A stretch of DNA of 64,000 nt from the NCBI GenBank assembly GCA_003117195.1, contig BDSI01000050.1:797054-861053 (forward strand), written 5' to 3'. The notes below the pieces were generated by a model. That model was not told the DNA's origin. It did no database searches and saw nothing but the letters and a program-made list of their open reading frames with translations. The stretch's first letter is position 1. The number at the start of each line of letters is the position of its first letter. The DNA is from Eudorina sp. 2006-703-Eu-15. Lineage: Eukaryota > Chlorophyta > Chlorophyceae > Chlamydomonadales > Volvocaceae. The position numbers and the translations under genes are program-made. Shown one piece after another: positions 11,945 to 24,256 of the stretch.

Positions 11945-14900
11945 TTATACAGAAGTCAGTGGGTCAGTCAACACGTCAGTGAGTCAGTCAGAAAGTCAGT
12001 GATGAGTCAGTCAGAAATTCAGCAAGTCAGTCAGATAGTCTGCCAGTTAGTCAAAGACACATCCAGTCAGTCCAAAAGTAAGTGAGTCTGTCCAAAAGTC
12101 AGTGAGTCTGTCAGAAATACAGGGAGTTATTTCGAGAGACAGCGAGTCAGTCAAAGAGACATCAAGTTAGTCCAAATGTCAGGGAGTCAGTAAGAAAGTC
12201 AGCCAGTCAGCAGTCAGATAGACAGCCAGATGCCCAGTCAGTCAGAAATCAGTGAGTCAGTCAGAAAGTCAGCCACCAGTCAGAAAGTCAGCGAGTCAGT
12301 CAGAAAGTCAGGCAGTCAGTCAGAAAGTCAGCAAGTCAGGCAAAATGTCAGCAAGTCAATCAGAAGGTCAATGAGTTAGTCAGAACGTCAGTGAGTCAGT
12401 AAGTTAGTCACTGAGTTAGTAGTCCTAAAGTCAGCCAGTCAGTCAGAAAGTTAGTGATACAGTCAGAAAATCAGTGAGTCAGTCAGAAAGTCAGTGATGA
12501 GTCAGTCAGAAATTCAGCAAGTCAGTCAGATAGTCTGCCAGTTAGTCAAAGACACATCCAGTCAGTCCAAAAGTAAGTGAGTCAGTCCAAAAGTCAGTGA
12601 GTCTGTCAGAAATACAGGGAGTTATTTCGAGAGACAGCGAGTCAGTCAAAGAGACATCAAGTTAGTCCAAATGTCAGGGAGTCAGTAAGAAAGTCAGCCA
12701 GTCAGCAGTCAGATAGACAGCCAGATGCCCAGTCAGTCAGAAATCAGTGAGTCAGTCAGAAAGTCAGCCACCAGTCAGAAAGTCAGCGAGTCAGTCAGAA
12801 AGTCAGGCAGTCAGTCAGAAAGTCAGCAAGTCAGGCAAAATGTCAGCAAGTCAATCAGAAGGTCAATGAGTTAGTCAGAACGTCAGTGAGTCAGTAAGTT
12901 AGTCACTGAGTTAGTAGTCCTAAAGTCAGCCAGTCAGTCAGAAAGTTAGTGATACAGTCAGAAAATCAGTGAGTCAGTCAGAAAGTCAGTGATTCAGTTA
13001 GACAGTCAGCGAGTCAGTCAGAAAGTGAGCCAGTCAGTCAAAGAGACTTGAAGTCAGTCCAAACGTCAGTGAGTCACTCCAAAAGTCAGTGAGTTAGTCA
13101 AAAAGTCAGTGTGTTTGTCAGAAAGTCATAGATATAGTCAGAAAGTCAGCGAGTCAGTCAGAAAGTCAGGCAGTCAGTCAGAAAGTCAGCCAGTCAGGCA
13201 AAATGTCAGCAAGTTATTCGGAAGGTCAATGAGTTAGTCAGAACGTCAGTGAGTCAGTAAGTTAGTCACTGAGTTAGTAGTCCTAAAGTCAGCCAGTCAG
13301 TCAGAAAGTTAGTGATACAGTCAGAAAGTCAGTGAGTCAGTCAGAAAGTCAGTGATTCAGTCAGACAGTCAGCGAGTCAGTCAGAAAGTGAGCCAGTCAG
13401 TCAAAGAGACTTGAAGTCAGTCCAAACGTCAGTGAGTCAGTCCAAACGTCAGTGAGTTAGTCAAAAAGTCAGCATGTTTGTCAGAAAGTCATAGATACAG
13501 TCAGAAATTCAGTGAGTCAGTCAGAACATCAGTAAGTCAGTCAGGAAGTCAGCATGTCAGTCCGATAATCAGCAAGTCAGTCAGAAAGTCAGTGAGTTAT
13601 ACAGAAGTCAGTGGGTCAGTCAACACGTCAGTGAGTCAGTCAGAAAGTCAATGATGAGTCAGTCAGAAATTCAGCAAGTCAGTCAGATAGTCTGCCAGTT
13701 AGTCAAAGACACATCCAGTCAGTCCAAAAGTAAGTGAGTCAGTCCGAAAGTCAGTGAGTCAGTCAGAAAGTCAATAAGTCAGTCAGAAAAGCAACCTGTC
13801 AGTCCAAAAGTCAGTGAGTCTGTCAGAAATACAGGGAGTTATTTCGAGAGACAGCGAGTCAGTCAAAGAGACATCAAGTTAGTCCAAATGTCAGGGAGTC
13901 AGTAAGAAAGTCAGCCAGTCAGTCAGATAGACAGCCAGTCAGTCAGAAATCAGTGAGTCAGTCAGAAAGTCAGCCACCAGTCAGAAAGTCAGCGAGTCAG
14001 TCAGAAAGTCAGGCAGTCAGTCAGAAAGTCAGCAAGTCAGGCAAAATGTCAGCAAGTCAATCAGAAGGTCAATGAGTTAGTCAGAACGTCAGTGAGTCAG
14101 TAAGTTAGTCACTGAGTTAGTAGTCCTAAAGTCAGCCAGTCAGTCAGAAAGTTAGTGATACAGTCAGAAAATCAGTGAGTCAGTCAGAAAGTCAGTGATT
14201 CAGTTAGACAGTCAGCGAGTCAGTCAGAAAGTGAGCCAGTCAGTCAAAGAGACTTGAAGTCAGTCCAAACGTCAGTGAGTCACTCCAAAAGTCAGTGAGT
14301 TAGTCAAAAAGTCAGTGTGTTTGTCAGAAAGTCATAGATATAGTCAGAAAGTCAGCGAGTCAGTCAGAAAGTCAGGCAGTCAGTCAGGAAGTCAGCATGT
14401 CAGTCCGATAATCAGCAAGTCAGTCAGAAAGTCAGTGAGTTATACAGAAGTCAGTGAGTCAGAGTGAGTCAGTCAGAAAGTCAGTGAGTCAGTCAGAAAT
14501 TCAGCAAGTCAGTCAGATAGTCTGCCAGTTAGTCAAAGACACATCCAGTCAGTCCAAAAGTCAGTGAGTCAGTCTGAAAGTCAGTGAGTCAGTCAGAAAG
14601 TCAATAAGTCAGTCAGAAAAGCAACCTGTCAGTCCAAAAGTCAGTGAGTCTGTCAGAAATACAGGGAGTTATTTCGAGAGACAGCGAGTCAGTCAAAGAG
14701 ACATCAAGTTAGTCCAAATGTCAGGGAGTCAGTAAGAAAGTCAGCCAGTCAGTCAGATAGACAGCCAGTCAGTCAGAAATCAGTGAGTCAGTCAGAAAGT
14801 CAGCCACCAGTCAGAAAGTCAGCGAGTCAGTCAGAAAGTCAGGCAGTCAGTCAGAAAGTCAGCCAGTCAGGCAAAATGTCAGCAAGTCAATCAGAAGGTC

Positions 14901-17006
14901 AATGAGTTAGTCAGAACGTCAGTGAGTCAGTAAGTTAGTGAGTTAGTCCTAAAGTCAGCCAGTCAGTCAGAAAGTTAGTGATACAGTCAGAAAGTCAGTG
15001 AGTCAGTCAGAAAGTCAGTGATTCAGTTAGACAGTCAGCAAGTCAGTCAGAAAGTGAGCCAGTCAGTCAAAGAGACTTGAAGTCCAAACATCAGTGAGTC
15101 AGTCCAAAAGTCAGTGAGTTAGTCAAAAAGTCAGTGTGTTGGTCAGAAAGTCATAGATACAGTCAGAAATTCAGTGAGTCAGTCGGAACATCAGTAAGTC
15201 AGTCAGAAAGTCAGCATGTCAGTCCGATAATCAGCAAGTCAGTCAGAAAGTCAGTGAGTTATACAGAAGTCAGTGAGTCAGAGTGAGTCAGTCAGAAAGT
15301 CAGAGTGAGTCAGTCAGAAATTCATCAAGTCAGTCAGATAGTCTGCCAGTTAGTCAAAGAGACATCCAGTCAGTCCAAAAGTAAGTGAGTCAGTCTGAAA
15401 GTCAGTGAGTCAGTCAGAAAGTCAATTAGTCAGTAAGAAAAGCAACCTGTCAGTCCAAAAGTCAGTGAGTCTGTCAGAAATACAGGGAGTTATTTCGAGA
15501 GACAGCGAGTCAGTCAAAGAGACATCAAGTTAGTCCAAATGTCAGGGAGTCAGTAAGAAAGTCAGCCAGTCAGTCAGATAGACAGCCAGTCAGTCAGAAA
15601 TCAGTGAGTCAGTCAGAAAGTCAGCCACCAGTCAGAAAGTCAGCGAGTCAGTCAGAAAGTCAGGCAGTCAGTCAGAAAGTCAGCCAGTCAGGAAAAATGT
15701 CAGCAAGTCAATCAGAAGGTCAATGAGTTAGTCAGAACGTCAGTGAGTCAGTAAGTTAGTGAGTTAGTCCTAAAGTCAGCCAGTCAGTCAGAAAGTTAGT
15801 GATACAGTCAGAAAGTCAGTGAGTCAGTCAGAAAGTCAGTGATTCAGTTAGACAGTCAGCGAGTCAGTCAGAAAGTGAGCCAGTCAGTCAAAGAGACTTG
15901 AAGTCAGTCCAAACGTCAGTGAGTCAGTCCAAAAGTCAGTGAGTTAGTCAAAAAGTCAGTGTGTTTGTCAGAAAGTCATAGATACAGTCAGAAATTCAGT
16001 GAGTCAGTCGGAACATCAGTAAGTCAGTCAGGAAGTCAGCATGTCAGTCCGATAATCAGCAATTCAGTCAGAAAGTCAGTGAGTTATACAGGAGTCAGTG
16101 AGTCAGAGTGAGTCAGTCAGAAAGTCAGAGTGAGTCAGTCAGAAATTCAGCAAGTCAGTCAGATAGTCTGCCAGTTAGTCAAAGAGACATCCAGTCAGTC
16201 CAAAAGTAAGTGAGTCAGTCTGAAAGCCTGTGAGTCTGTCAGAAATACAGGGAGTTATTTCGAGAGACAGCGAGTCAGTCAAAGAGACATCAAGTTAGTC
16301 CAAATGTCAGGGAGTCAGTAAGAAAGTCAGCCAGTCAGTCAGATAGACAGCCAGTCAGTCAGAAATCAGTGAGTCAGTCAGAAAGTCAGCCACCAGTCAG
16401 AAAGTCAGCGAGTCAGTCAGAAAGTCAGGCAGTCAGTCAGAAAGTCAGCCAGTCAGGAAAAATGTCAGCAAGTCAATCAGAAGGTCAATGAGTTAGTCAG
16501 AACGTCAGTGAGTCAGTAAGTTAGTGAGTTAGTCCTAAAGTCAGCCAGTCAGTCAGAAAGTTAGTGATACAGTCAGAAAGTCAGTGAGTCAGTCAGAAAG
16601 TCAGTGATTCAGTCAGACAGTCAGCGAGTCAGTGAGAAAGTGAGCCAGTCAGTCAAAGAGACTTGAAGTCAGTCCAAACGTCAGTGAGTCAGTCCAAACG
16701 TCAGTGAGTTAGTCAAAAAGTCAGCATGTTTGTCAGAAAGTCATAGATACAGTCAGAAATTCAGTGAGTCAGTCAGAACATCAGTAAGTCAGTCAGGAAG
16801 TCAGCATGTCAGTCCGATAATCAGCAAGTCAGTCAGAAAGTCAGTGAGTTATACAGAAGTCAGTGAGTCAGAGTGAGTCAGTCAGAAATTCAGCAAGTCA
16901 GTCAGATAGTCTGTCAGTTAGTCAAAGAGACATCCAGTCAGTCCAAAAGTAAGTGAGTCAGTCTGAAAGCCAGTGAGTCAGTCAGAAAGTCAATAAGTCA
17001 GTCAGA

Positions 17007-18002
17007 CAAGTAGGGGTCGGCTTCCTCGAAGCCGGAAAAAGGGCGGGGCCCCCTATAATCCGTACAGGCCGCTTGCTTCAGAAAGAAAACTCTATTACCG
17101 CGCAACAGTGTGAGAGAGTGAAAGGTTGCCATTGGGGGTGTCGTTGATGTTGAAGGGGGATCGGCGTGCATACATTCACCAAGCCCAAACACATCGGCAG
17201 CCCCGAAACCATCCTGCAGTACACGCCGCCGGTGACGGCGGTCATCGTATCGGCACTATGGTAACGATAGTGCACTACCACATCCGTCTGTGAAGCAGAT
17301 GATCACAAAGCAAGCTTGAAGCATCCTTGTTTTGCCGTGAAACTGTAGTTGTTTGGTCCGTCGGCAGGCATGCAACCCTTCAGTTGCACGCCCTCAGCAG
17401 ACGTGAACCTCTAAAGTTTGCTATCAATAGTTACATAGCAAATGTAAGGCAAAAACAGGGTGCGAAAAAGCCGCGGTGAGACCCGGACTTTGGGCCATCG
17501 GAACTGGAGAACTCGTTGGCACTCGGTACGCTATCCCTTTGCATCTTGAAACTTTGATTCACTACATATTGTTGAATTGTATTCATCTGGCAAGACAGAA
17601 AGGCAAATCTTGATGTTGGTGGTATCTTGATGTTTAAACATCAGAACACTATCGAAGTTCAATTTAGCACGCGCCGCCCATTCCTAATTCAAGTATTCAT
17701 CACGCGGCACCCGTTGCAACAAATATGAGCGCGAGAGGCGTTGGTTGGATGTTGACTCGGGTCCATGGGGACCGCGGAGCTTTACTTTGACCGTTTGTGC
17801 GCAAAGAATTTTTTTCAGCCAAACCAAAGTTACCTTGCAATAGAGGACAATTAATATGACAAACATAGTGAATTAGTTTAGCGGATAATAAACGTTTTGC
17901 CGTTACCGGACACACGGACACACACACACACACACACACGGACATGGGCAATCCTAGGGGGCGGGGCCCCCCGAACGCGCTTCACGCTGGGGCCCCGCCC
18001 AA
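17007..18002 (-). mobile_element. S1: first copy of ~1-kb non-coding element in the satellite (Helitron/Helentron-like ends)
   Basis: The element lies between satellite GTCAGTCAGA and AAAGCAACC. Unoccupied satellite units read GTCAGTCAGAAAAGCAACC, so both ends are defined by empty sites, and no target duplication is seen. Left end: CAAGTAGGGGT, a 7-bp hairpin CGGCTTC/GAAGCCG at 17017-17033, then GGGCGGGGCCCC. Right end: a (CA)n run, then a GC-rich hairpin GGGCGGGGCCCC ... GGGGCCCCGCCC. Read on the minus strand, one copy of the inverted GGGCGGGGCCCC is at the 5' tip. The other is internal, followed by a hairpin and a CTTG tip, between T and T of the target. This resembles non-autonomous Helentrons. 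Only short minus-strand frames (60-100 codons) exist, with no recognisable domain. S1 has private variants (CATACATTCACC, CACATCGGCAG) and AATAAACG shared with S2. Confidence 0.75.
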
Positions 18003-20402
18003 AAAGCAACCTGTCAGTCCAAACGTCAGTGTGTCTGTCAGAAATACAGGGAGTTATTTCGAGAGACAGCGAGTCATTCAAAGAGACATCAAGTTAGTCC
18101 AAATGTCAGGGAGTCAGTAAGAAAGTCAGCCAGTCAGTCAGATAGACAGCCAGTCAGTCAGAAATCAGTGAGTCAGTCAGAAAGTCAGCCACCAGTCAGA
18201 AAGTCAGCGAGTCAGTCAGAAAGTCAGGCAGTCAGTCAGAAAGTCAGCCAGTCAGGAAAAATGTCAGCAAGTCAATCAGAAGGTCAATGAGTTAGTCAGA
18301 ACGTCAGTGAGTCAGTAAGTTAGTGAGTTAGTCCTAAAGTCAGCCAGTCAGTCAGAAAGTTAGTGATACAGTCAGAAAGTCAGTGAGTCAGTCAGAAAGT
18401 CAGTGATTCAGTTAGACAGTCAGCGAGTCAGTCAGAAAGTGAGCCAGTCAGTCAAAGAGACTTGAAGTCAGTCCAAACGTCAGTGAGTCAGTCCAAAAGT
18501 CAGTGAGTTAGTCAAAAAGTCAGTGTGTTTGTCAGAAAGTCATAGATACAGTCAGAAATTCAGTGAGTCAGTCGGAACATCAGTCAGTCAGTCAGGAAGT
18601 CAGCATGTCAGTCCGATAATCAGCAATTCAGTCAGAAAGTCAGTGAGTTATACAGGAGTCAGTGAGTCAGAGTGAGTCAGTCAGAAAGTCAGAGTGAGTC
18701 AGTCAGAAATTCAGCAAGTCAGTCAGATAGTCTGCCAGTTAGTCAAAGAGACATCCAGTCAGTCCAAAAGTAAGTGAGTCAGTCTGAAAGCCTGTGAGTC
18801 AGTCAGAAATACAGCGAGTTATTTCGAGAGACAGCGAGTCAGTCAAAGAGACATCAAGTTAGTCCAAAAGTCAGGGAGTCAGTAAGAAAGTCAGCCAGTC
18901 AGTCAGATAGACAGCCAGTCAGTCAGAAATCAGTGAGTCAGTCAGAAAGTCAGCCACCAGTCAGAAAGTCAGCGAGTCAGTCAGAAAGTCAGGCAGTCAG
19001 TCAGAAAGTCAGCCAGTCAGGAAAAATGTCAGCAAGTCAATCAGAAGGTCAATGAGTTAGTCAGAACGTCAGTGAGTCAGTAAGTTAGTGAGTTAGTCCT
19101 AAAGTCAGCCAGTCAGTCAGAAAGTTAGTGATACAGTCAGAAAGTCAGTGAGTCAGTCAGAAAGTCAGTGATTCAGTTAGACAGTCAGCAAGTCAGTCAG
19201 AAAGTGAGCCAGTCAGTCAAAGAGACTTGAAGTCAGTCCAAACATCAGTGAGTCAGTCCAAAAGTCAGTGAGTTAGTCAAAAAGTCAGTGTGTTGGTCAG
19301 AAAGTCATAGATACAGTCAGAAATTCAGTGAGTCAGTCAGAACATCAGTAAGTCAGTCAGGAAGTCAGCATGTCAGTCCGATAATCAGCAAGTCAGTCAG
19401 AAAGTCAGTGAGTTATACAGAAGTCAGTGAGTCAGAGTGAGTCAGTCAGAAAGTCAGAGTGAGTCAGTCAGATAGTCTGCCAGTTAGTCAGATAGTCTGC
19501 CAGTTAGTCAAAGAGACATCCAGTCAGTCCAAAAGTAAGTGCGTCAGTCTGAAAGTCAGTGAGTCAGTCAGAAAGTCAATAAGTCAGTCAGAAAAGCAAC
19601 CTGTCAGTCCAAACATCAGTGAGTCTGTCAGAAATACAGCGAGTTATTTCGAGAGACAGCGAGTCAGTCAAAGAGACATCAAGTTAGTCCAAAAGTCAGG
19701 GAGTCAGTAAGAAAGTCAGCCAGTCAGTCAGATAGACAGCCAGTCAGTCAGAAATCAGTGAGTCAGTCAGAAAGTCAGCCACCAGCCAGAAAGTCAGCGA
19801 GTCAGTCAGAAAGTCAGGCAGTCAGTCAGAAAGTCAGCCAGTCAGGAAAAATGTCAGCAAGTCAATCAGAAGGTCAATGAGTTAGTCAGAACGTCAGTGA
19901 GTCAGTAAGTTAGTCACTGAGTTAGTAGTCCTAAAGTCAGCCAGTCAGTCAGAAAGTTAGTGATACAGTCAGAAAGTCAGTGAGTCAGTCAGAAAGTCAG
20001 TGATTCAGTCAGACAGTCAGCGAGTCAGTGAGAAAGTGAGCCAGTCAGTCAAAGAGACTTGAAGTCAGTCCAAACGTCAGTGAGTCAGTCCAAACGTCAG
20101 TGAGTTAGTCAAAAAGTCAGCATGTTTGTCAGAAAGTCATAGATACAGTCAGAAATTCAGTGAGTCAGTCAGAACATCAGTAAGTCAGTCAGGAAGTCAG
20201 CATGTCAGTCCGATAATCAGCAAGTCAGTCAGAAAGTCAGTGAGTTATACAGAAGTCAGTGAGTCAGAGTGAGTCAGTCAGAAATTCAGCAAGTCAGTCA
20301 GATAGTCTGTCAGTTAGTCAAAGAGACATCCAGTCAGTCCAAAAGTAAGTGAGTCAGTCTGAAAGCCAGTGAGTCAGTCAGAAAGTCAATAAGTCAGTCA
20401 GA
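18003..20402. repeat. Satellite segment A2 (2400 bp)
   Basis: GTCA-type satellite between S1 and S2, about three 0.8-kb units long. It contains an unoccupied S target near 19585, so S is not present in every unit here. Confidence 0.93.
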
Positions 20403-21393
20403 CAAGTAGGGGTCGGCTTCCTCGAAGCCGGAAAAAGGGCGGGGCCCCTATAATCCGTACAGGCCGCTTGCTTCAGAAAGAAAACTCTATTACCGCGCAA
20501 CAGTGTGAGAGAGTGGTTGCCATTGGGGGTGTCGTTGATGTTGAAGGGGGATCGGCGTGCATAGATTCACCAAGCCCAAACACGTCGGCAGCCCCGAAAC
20601 CATCCTGCAGTACGCGCCGCCGGTGACGGCGGTCATCGTATCGGCACTATGGTAACGATAGTGCACTACCACATCCGTCTGTGAAGCAGATGATCACAAA
20701 GCAAGCTTGAAGCATCCTTGTTTTGCCGTGAAACTGTAGTTGTTTGGTCCGTCGGCAGGCATGCAACCCTTCAGTTGCACGCCCTCAGCAGACGTGAACC
20801 TCTAAAGTTTGCTATCAATAGTTACATAGCAAATGTAAGGCAAAAACAGGGTGCGAAAAAGCCGCGGTGAGACCCGGACTTTGGGCCATCGGAACTGGAG
20901 AACTCGTTGGCACTCGGTACTCTATCCCTTTGCATCTTGAAACTTTGATTCACTACATATTGTTGAATTGTATTCATCTGGCAAGACAGAAAGGCAAATC
21001 TTGATGTTGGTGGTATCTTGATGTTTAAACATCAGAACACTATCGAAGTTCAATTTAGCACGCGCCGCCCATTCCTAATTCAAGTATTCATCACGCGGCA
21101 CCCGTTGCAACAAATATGAGCGCGAGAGGCGTTGGTTGGATGTTGACTCGGGTCCATGGGGACCGCGGAGCTTTACTTTGACCGTTTGTGAGCAAAGAAT
21201 TTTTTTCAGCCAAACCAAAGTTACCTTGCAATAGAGGACAATTAATATGACAAACATAGCGAATTAGTTTAGCGGATAATAAACGTTTTGCCGTTACCGG
21301 ACACACGGACACACACACACACACACACACGGACATGGGCAATCCTAGGGGGCGGGGCCCCCCGAACGCGCTTCGCGCTGGGGCCCCGCCCAA
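20403..21393 (-). mobile_element. S2
   Basis: Same ends and site as S1. Distinguishing marks are a 4-base deletion (GAGAGTGGTTGCC instead of GAGAGTGAAAGGTTGCC), one C fewer in the left GGGGCCCC run, and TGTGAGCAAAG in place of TGTGCGCAAAG. Confidence 0.75.
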
Positions 21394-22443
21394 AAAGCAA
21401 CCTGTCAGTCCAAAAGTCAGTGAGTCTGTCAGAAATACAAGCGAGTTATTTCGAGAGACAGCGAGTCAGTCAAAGAGACATCAAGTTAGTCCAAATGTCA
21501 GGGAGTCAGTAAGAAAGTCAGCCAGTCAGTCAGATAGACAGCCAGTCAGTCAGAAATCAGTGAGTCAGTCAGAAAGTCAGTGATTCAGTTAGACAGTCAG
21601 CGAGTCAGTCAGAAAGTCAATAAGTCAGTCAGAAAAGCAACCTGTCAGTCCAAACGTCAGTGAGTCTGTCAGAAATACAGCGAGTTATTTCGAGAGACAG
21701 CGAGTCAGTCAAAGAGACATCAAGTTAGTCCAAAAGTCAGGGAGTCAGTAAGAAATTCAGCCAGTCAGTCAGATAGACAGCCAGTCAGTCAGAAATCAGT
21801 GAGTCAGTCAGAAAGTCAGCCACCAGTCAGAAAGTCAGCGAGTCAGTCAGAAAGTCAGGCAGTCAGTCAGGAAGTCAGCCAGTCAGGCAAAATGTCAGCA
21901 AGTCAATCAGAAGGTCAATGAGTTAGTCAGAACGTCAGTGAGTCAGTAAGTTAGTCACTGAGTTAGTAGTCCTAAAGTCAGCCAGTCAGTCAGAAAGTTA
22001 GTGATACAGTCAGAAAGTCAGTGAGTCAGTCAGAAAGTCAGTGATTCAGTCAGACAGTCAGCGAGTCAGTGAGAAAGTGAGCCAGTCAGTCAAAGAGACT
22101 TGAAGTCAGTCCAAACGTCAGTGAGTCAGTCCAAACGTCAGTGAGTTAGTCAAAAAGTCAGCATGTTTGTCAGAAAGTCATAGATACAGTCAGAAATTCA
22201 GTGAGTCAGTCAGAACATCAGTAAGTCAGTCAGGAAGTCAGCATGTCAGTCCGATAATCAGCAAGTCAGTCAGAAAGTCAGTGAGTTATACAGAAGTCAG
22301 TGAGTCAGAGTGAGTCAGTCAGAAATTCAGCAAGTCAGTCAGATAGTCTGTCAGTTAGTCAAAGAGACATCCAGTCAGTCCAAAAGTAAGTGAGTCAGTC
22401 TGAAAGCCAGTGAGTCAGTCAGAAAGTCAATATGTCAGTCAGA
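21394..22443. repeat. Satellite segment A3 (1050 bp)
   Basis: Satellite between S2 and S3, slightly longer than the standard spacer. It retains an unoccupied S target near 21625. The left part is a partial unit that looks like the result of an unequal exchange. Confidence 0.9.
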
Positions 22444-23354
22444 CAAGTAGGGGTCGGCTTCCTCGAAGCCGGAAAAAGGGCGGGGCCCCCTATAATCCGT
22501 ACAGGCCGCTTGCTTCAGAAAGAAAACTCTATTACCGCGCAACAGTGTGAGAGAGTGAAAGGTTGCCATTGGGGGTGTCGTTGATGTTGAAGGGGGATCG
22601 GCGTGCATAGATTCACCAAGCCCAAACACGTCGGCAGCCCCGAAACCATCCTGCAGTACGCGCCGCCGGTGACGGCGGTCATCGTATCGGCACTATGGTA
22701 ACGATAGTGCACTACCACATCCGTCTGTGAAGCAGATGATCACAAAGCAAGCTTGAAGCATCCTTGTTTTGCCGTGAAACTGTAGTTGTTTGGTCCGTCG
22801 GCAGGCATGCAACCCTTCAGTTGCACGCCCTCAGCAGACGTGAACCTCTAAAGTTTGCTATCAATAGTTACATAGCAAATGTAAGGCAAAAACAGGGTGC
22901 GAAAAAGCCGCGGTGAGACCCGGACTTTGGGCCATCGGAACTGGAGAACTCGTTGGCACTCGGTACGCTATCCTTTTGCATCTTGAAACTTTGATTCAAT
23001 ACATATTGTTGAATTGTATTCATCTGGCAAGACAGAAAGGCAAATCTTGATGTTGGTGGTATCTTGATGTTTAAACATCAGAACACTATCGAAGTTCAAT
23101 TTAGCACGCGCGGCCCATTCCTAATTCAAGTATTCATCACGCGGCACCCGTTGCAACAAATATGAGCGCGAGAGGCGTTGGTTGGATGTTGACTCGGGTC
23201 CATGGGGACCGCGGAGCTTTACTTTGACCGTTTGTGCGCAAAGAATTTTTTTCAGCCAAACCAAAGTTACCTTGCAATAGAGGACAATTAATATGACAAA
23301 CATAGCGAATTAGTTTAGCGGATAATGAACGTTTTGCCGTTACCGGACACACGG

Positions 23355-23385
<31 letters not shown>

Positions 23386-23444
23386 CATGGGCAATCCTAG
23401 GGGGCGGGGCCCCCGAACGCGCTTCGCGCTGGGGCCCCGCCCAA
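22444..23444 (-). mobile_element. S3
   Basis: Full-length copy. It is preceded by the satellite variant CAATATGTCAG, shared only with the unit before S5. Private change GCGCGGCCC for GCGCCGCCC. From here on, copies carry AATGAACG instead of AATAAACG. The CA run is long. Confidence 0.75.
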
Positions 23445-24256
23445 AAAGCAACCTGTCAGTCCAAAAGTCAGTGAGTCTGTCAGAAATACAAGCGAGTTAT
23501 TTCGAGAGACAGCGAGTCAGTCAAAGAGACATCAAGTTAGTCCAAAAGTCAGGGAGTCAGTAAGAAAGTCAGCCAGTCAGTCAGATAGACAGCCAGTCAG
23601 TCAGAAATCAGTGAGTCAGTCAGAAAGTCAGCGAGCCAGTCAGAAAGTCAGGCAGTCAGTCAGAAAGTCAGGCAGTCAGTCAGAAAGTCAGCCAGTCAGG
23701 CAAAATGTCAGCAAGTCAATCAGAAGGTCAATGAGTTAGTCAGAACGTCAGTGAGTCAGTAAGTTAGTCACTGAGTTAGTAGTCCTAAAGTCAGCCAGTC
23801 AGTCAGAAAGTTAGTGATACAGTCAGAAAGTCAGTGAGTCAGTCAGAAAGTCAGTGATTCAGTCAGACAGTCAGCGAGTCAGTGAGAAAGTGAGCCAGTC
23901 AGTCAAAGAGACTTGAAGTCAGTCCAAACGTCAGTGAGTCAGTCCAAACGTCAGTGAGTTAGTCAAAAAGTCAGCATGTTTGTCAGAAAGTCATAGATAC
24001 AGTCAGAAATTCAGTGAGTCAGTCAGAACATCAGTAAGTCAGTCAGGAAGTCAGCATGTCAGTCCGATAATCAGCAAGTCAGTCAGAAAGTCAGTGAGTT
24101 ATACAGAAGTCAGTGAGTCAGAGTGAGTCAGTCAGAAATTCAGCAAGTCAGTCAGATAGTCTGCCAGTTAGTCAAAGAGACATCCAGTCAGTCCAAAAGT
24201 AAGTGAGTCAGTCTGAAAGCCAGTGAGTCAGTCAGAAAGTCAATAAGTCAGTCAGA
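23445..24256. repeat. Satellite segment A4 (812 bp)
   Basis: One standard ~0.8-kb satellite unit between S3 and S4. It includes CAGCGAGCCAGTC, a variant also found after S6, S7, S12 and S13. Confidence 0.92.

Larger units (their letters stand above)
1636..17006. repeat. GTCA-derived satellite, S-free part (A1, ~15.4 kb)
   Basis: The array is made of tetramers close to GTCA (GTCA, GAAA, GTGA, GCGA, GATA, GTCC), which form ~20-bp units such as GTCAGTCAGAAAGTCAGTGA. The marker TTATACAGAAG occurs at 2830, 4466, 6121, 6846, 8974, 9817, 11945, 13597, 14440, 15259 (about 16084 as TTATACAGGAG) and 16849. Spacings are 1636, 1655, 725, 2128, 843, 2128, 1652, 843, 819, 825 and 765. The basic large unit is therefore ~0.72-0.85 kb, with irregular multiples where the marker is missing. 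The array has many in-frame stops and is not coding. Empty S insertion sites (GTCAGTCAGAAAAGCAACC) are present near 1820, 6304, 9156, 13782 and 14612, with a variant near 15430. Confidence 0.95.

Noticed and set aside
1636..16990. CRISPR-like regular short repeats
   Set aside because: The units are degenerate variants of the same tetramer motif with no unique spacers and no cas genes. This is a eukaryotic satellite.
17697..17951. Longer minus-strand frames (77-127 codons) running from S through the CA run
   Set aside because: The CVCVCV stretch is translation of (CA)n, and length varies with the CA count. No conserved start is shared.
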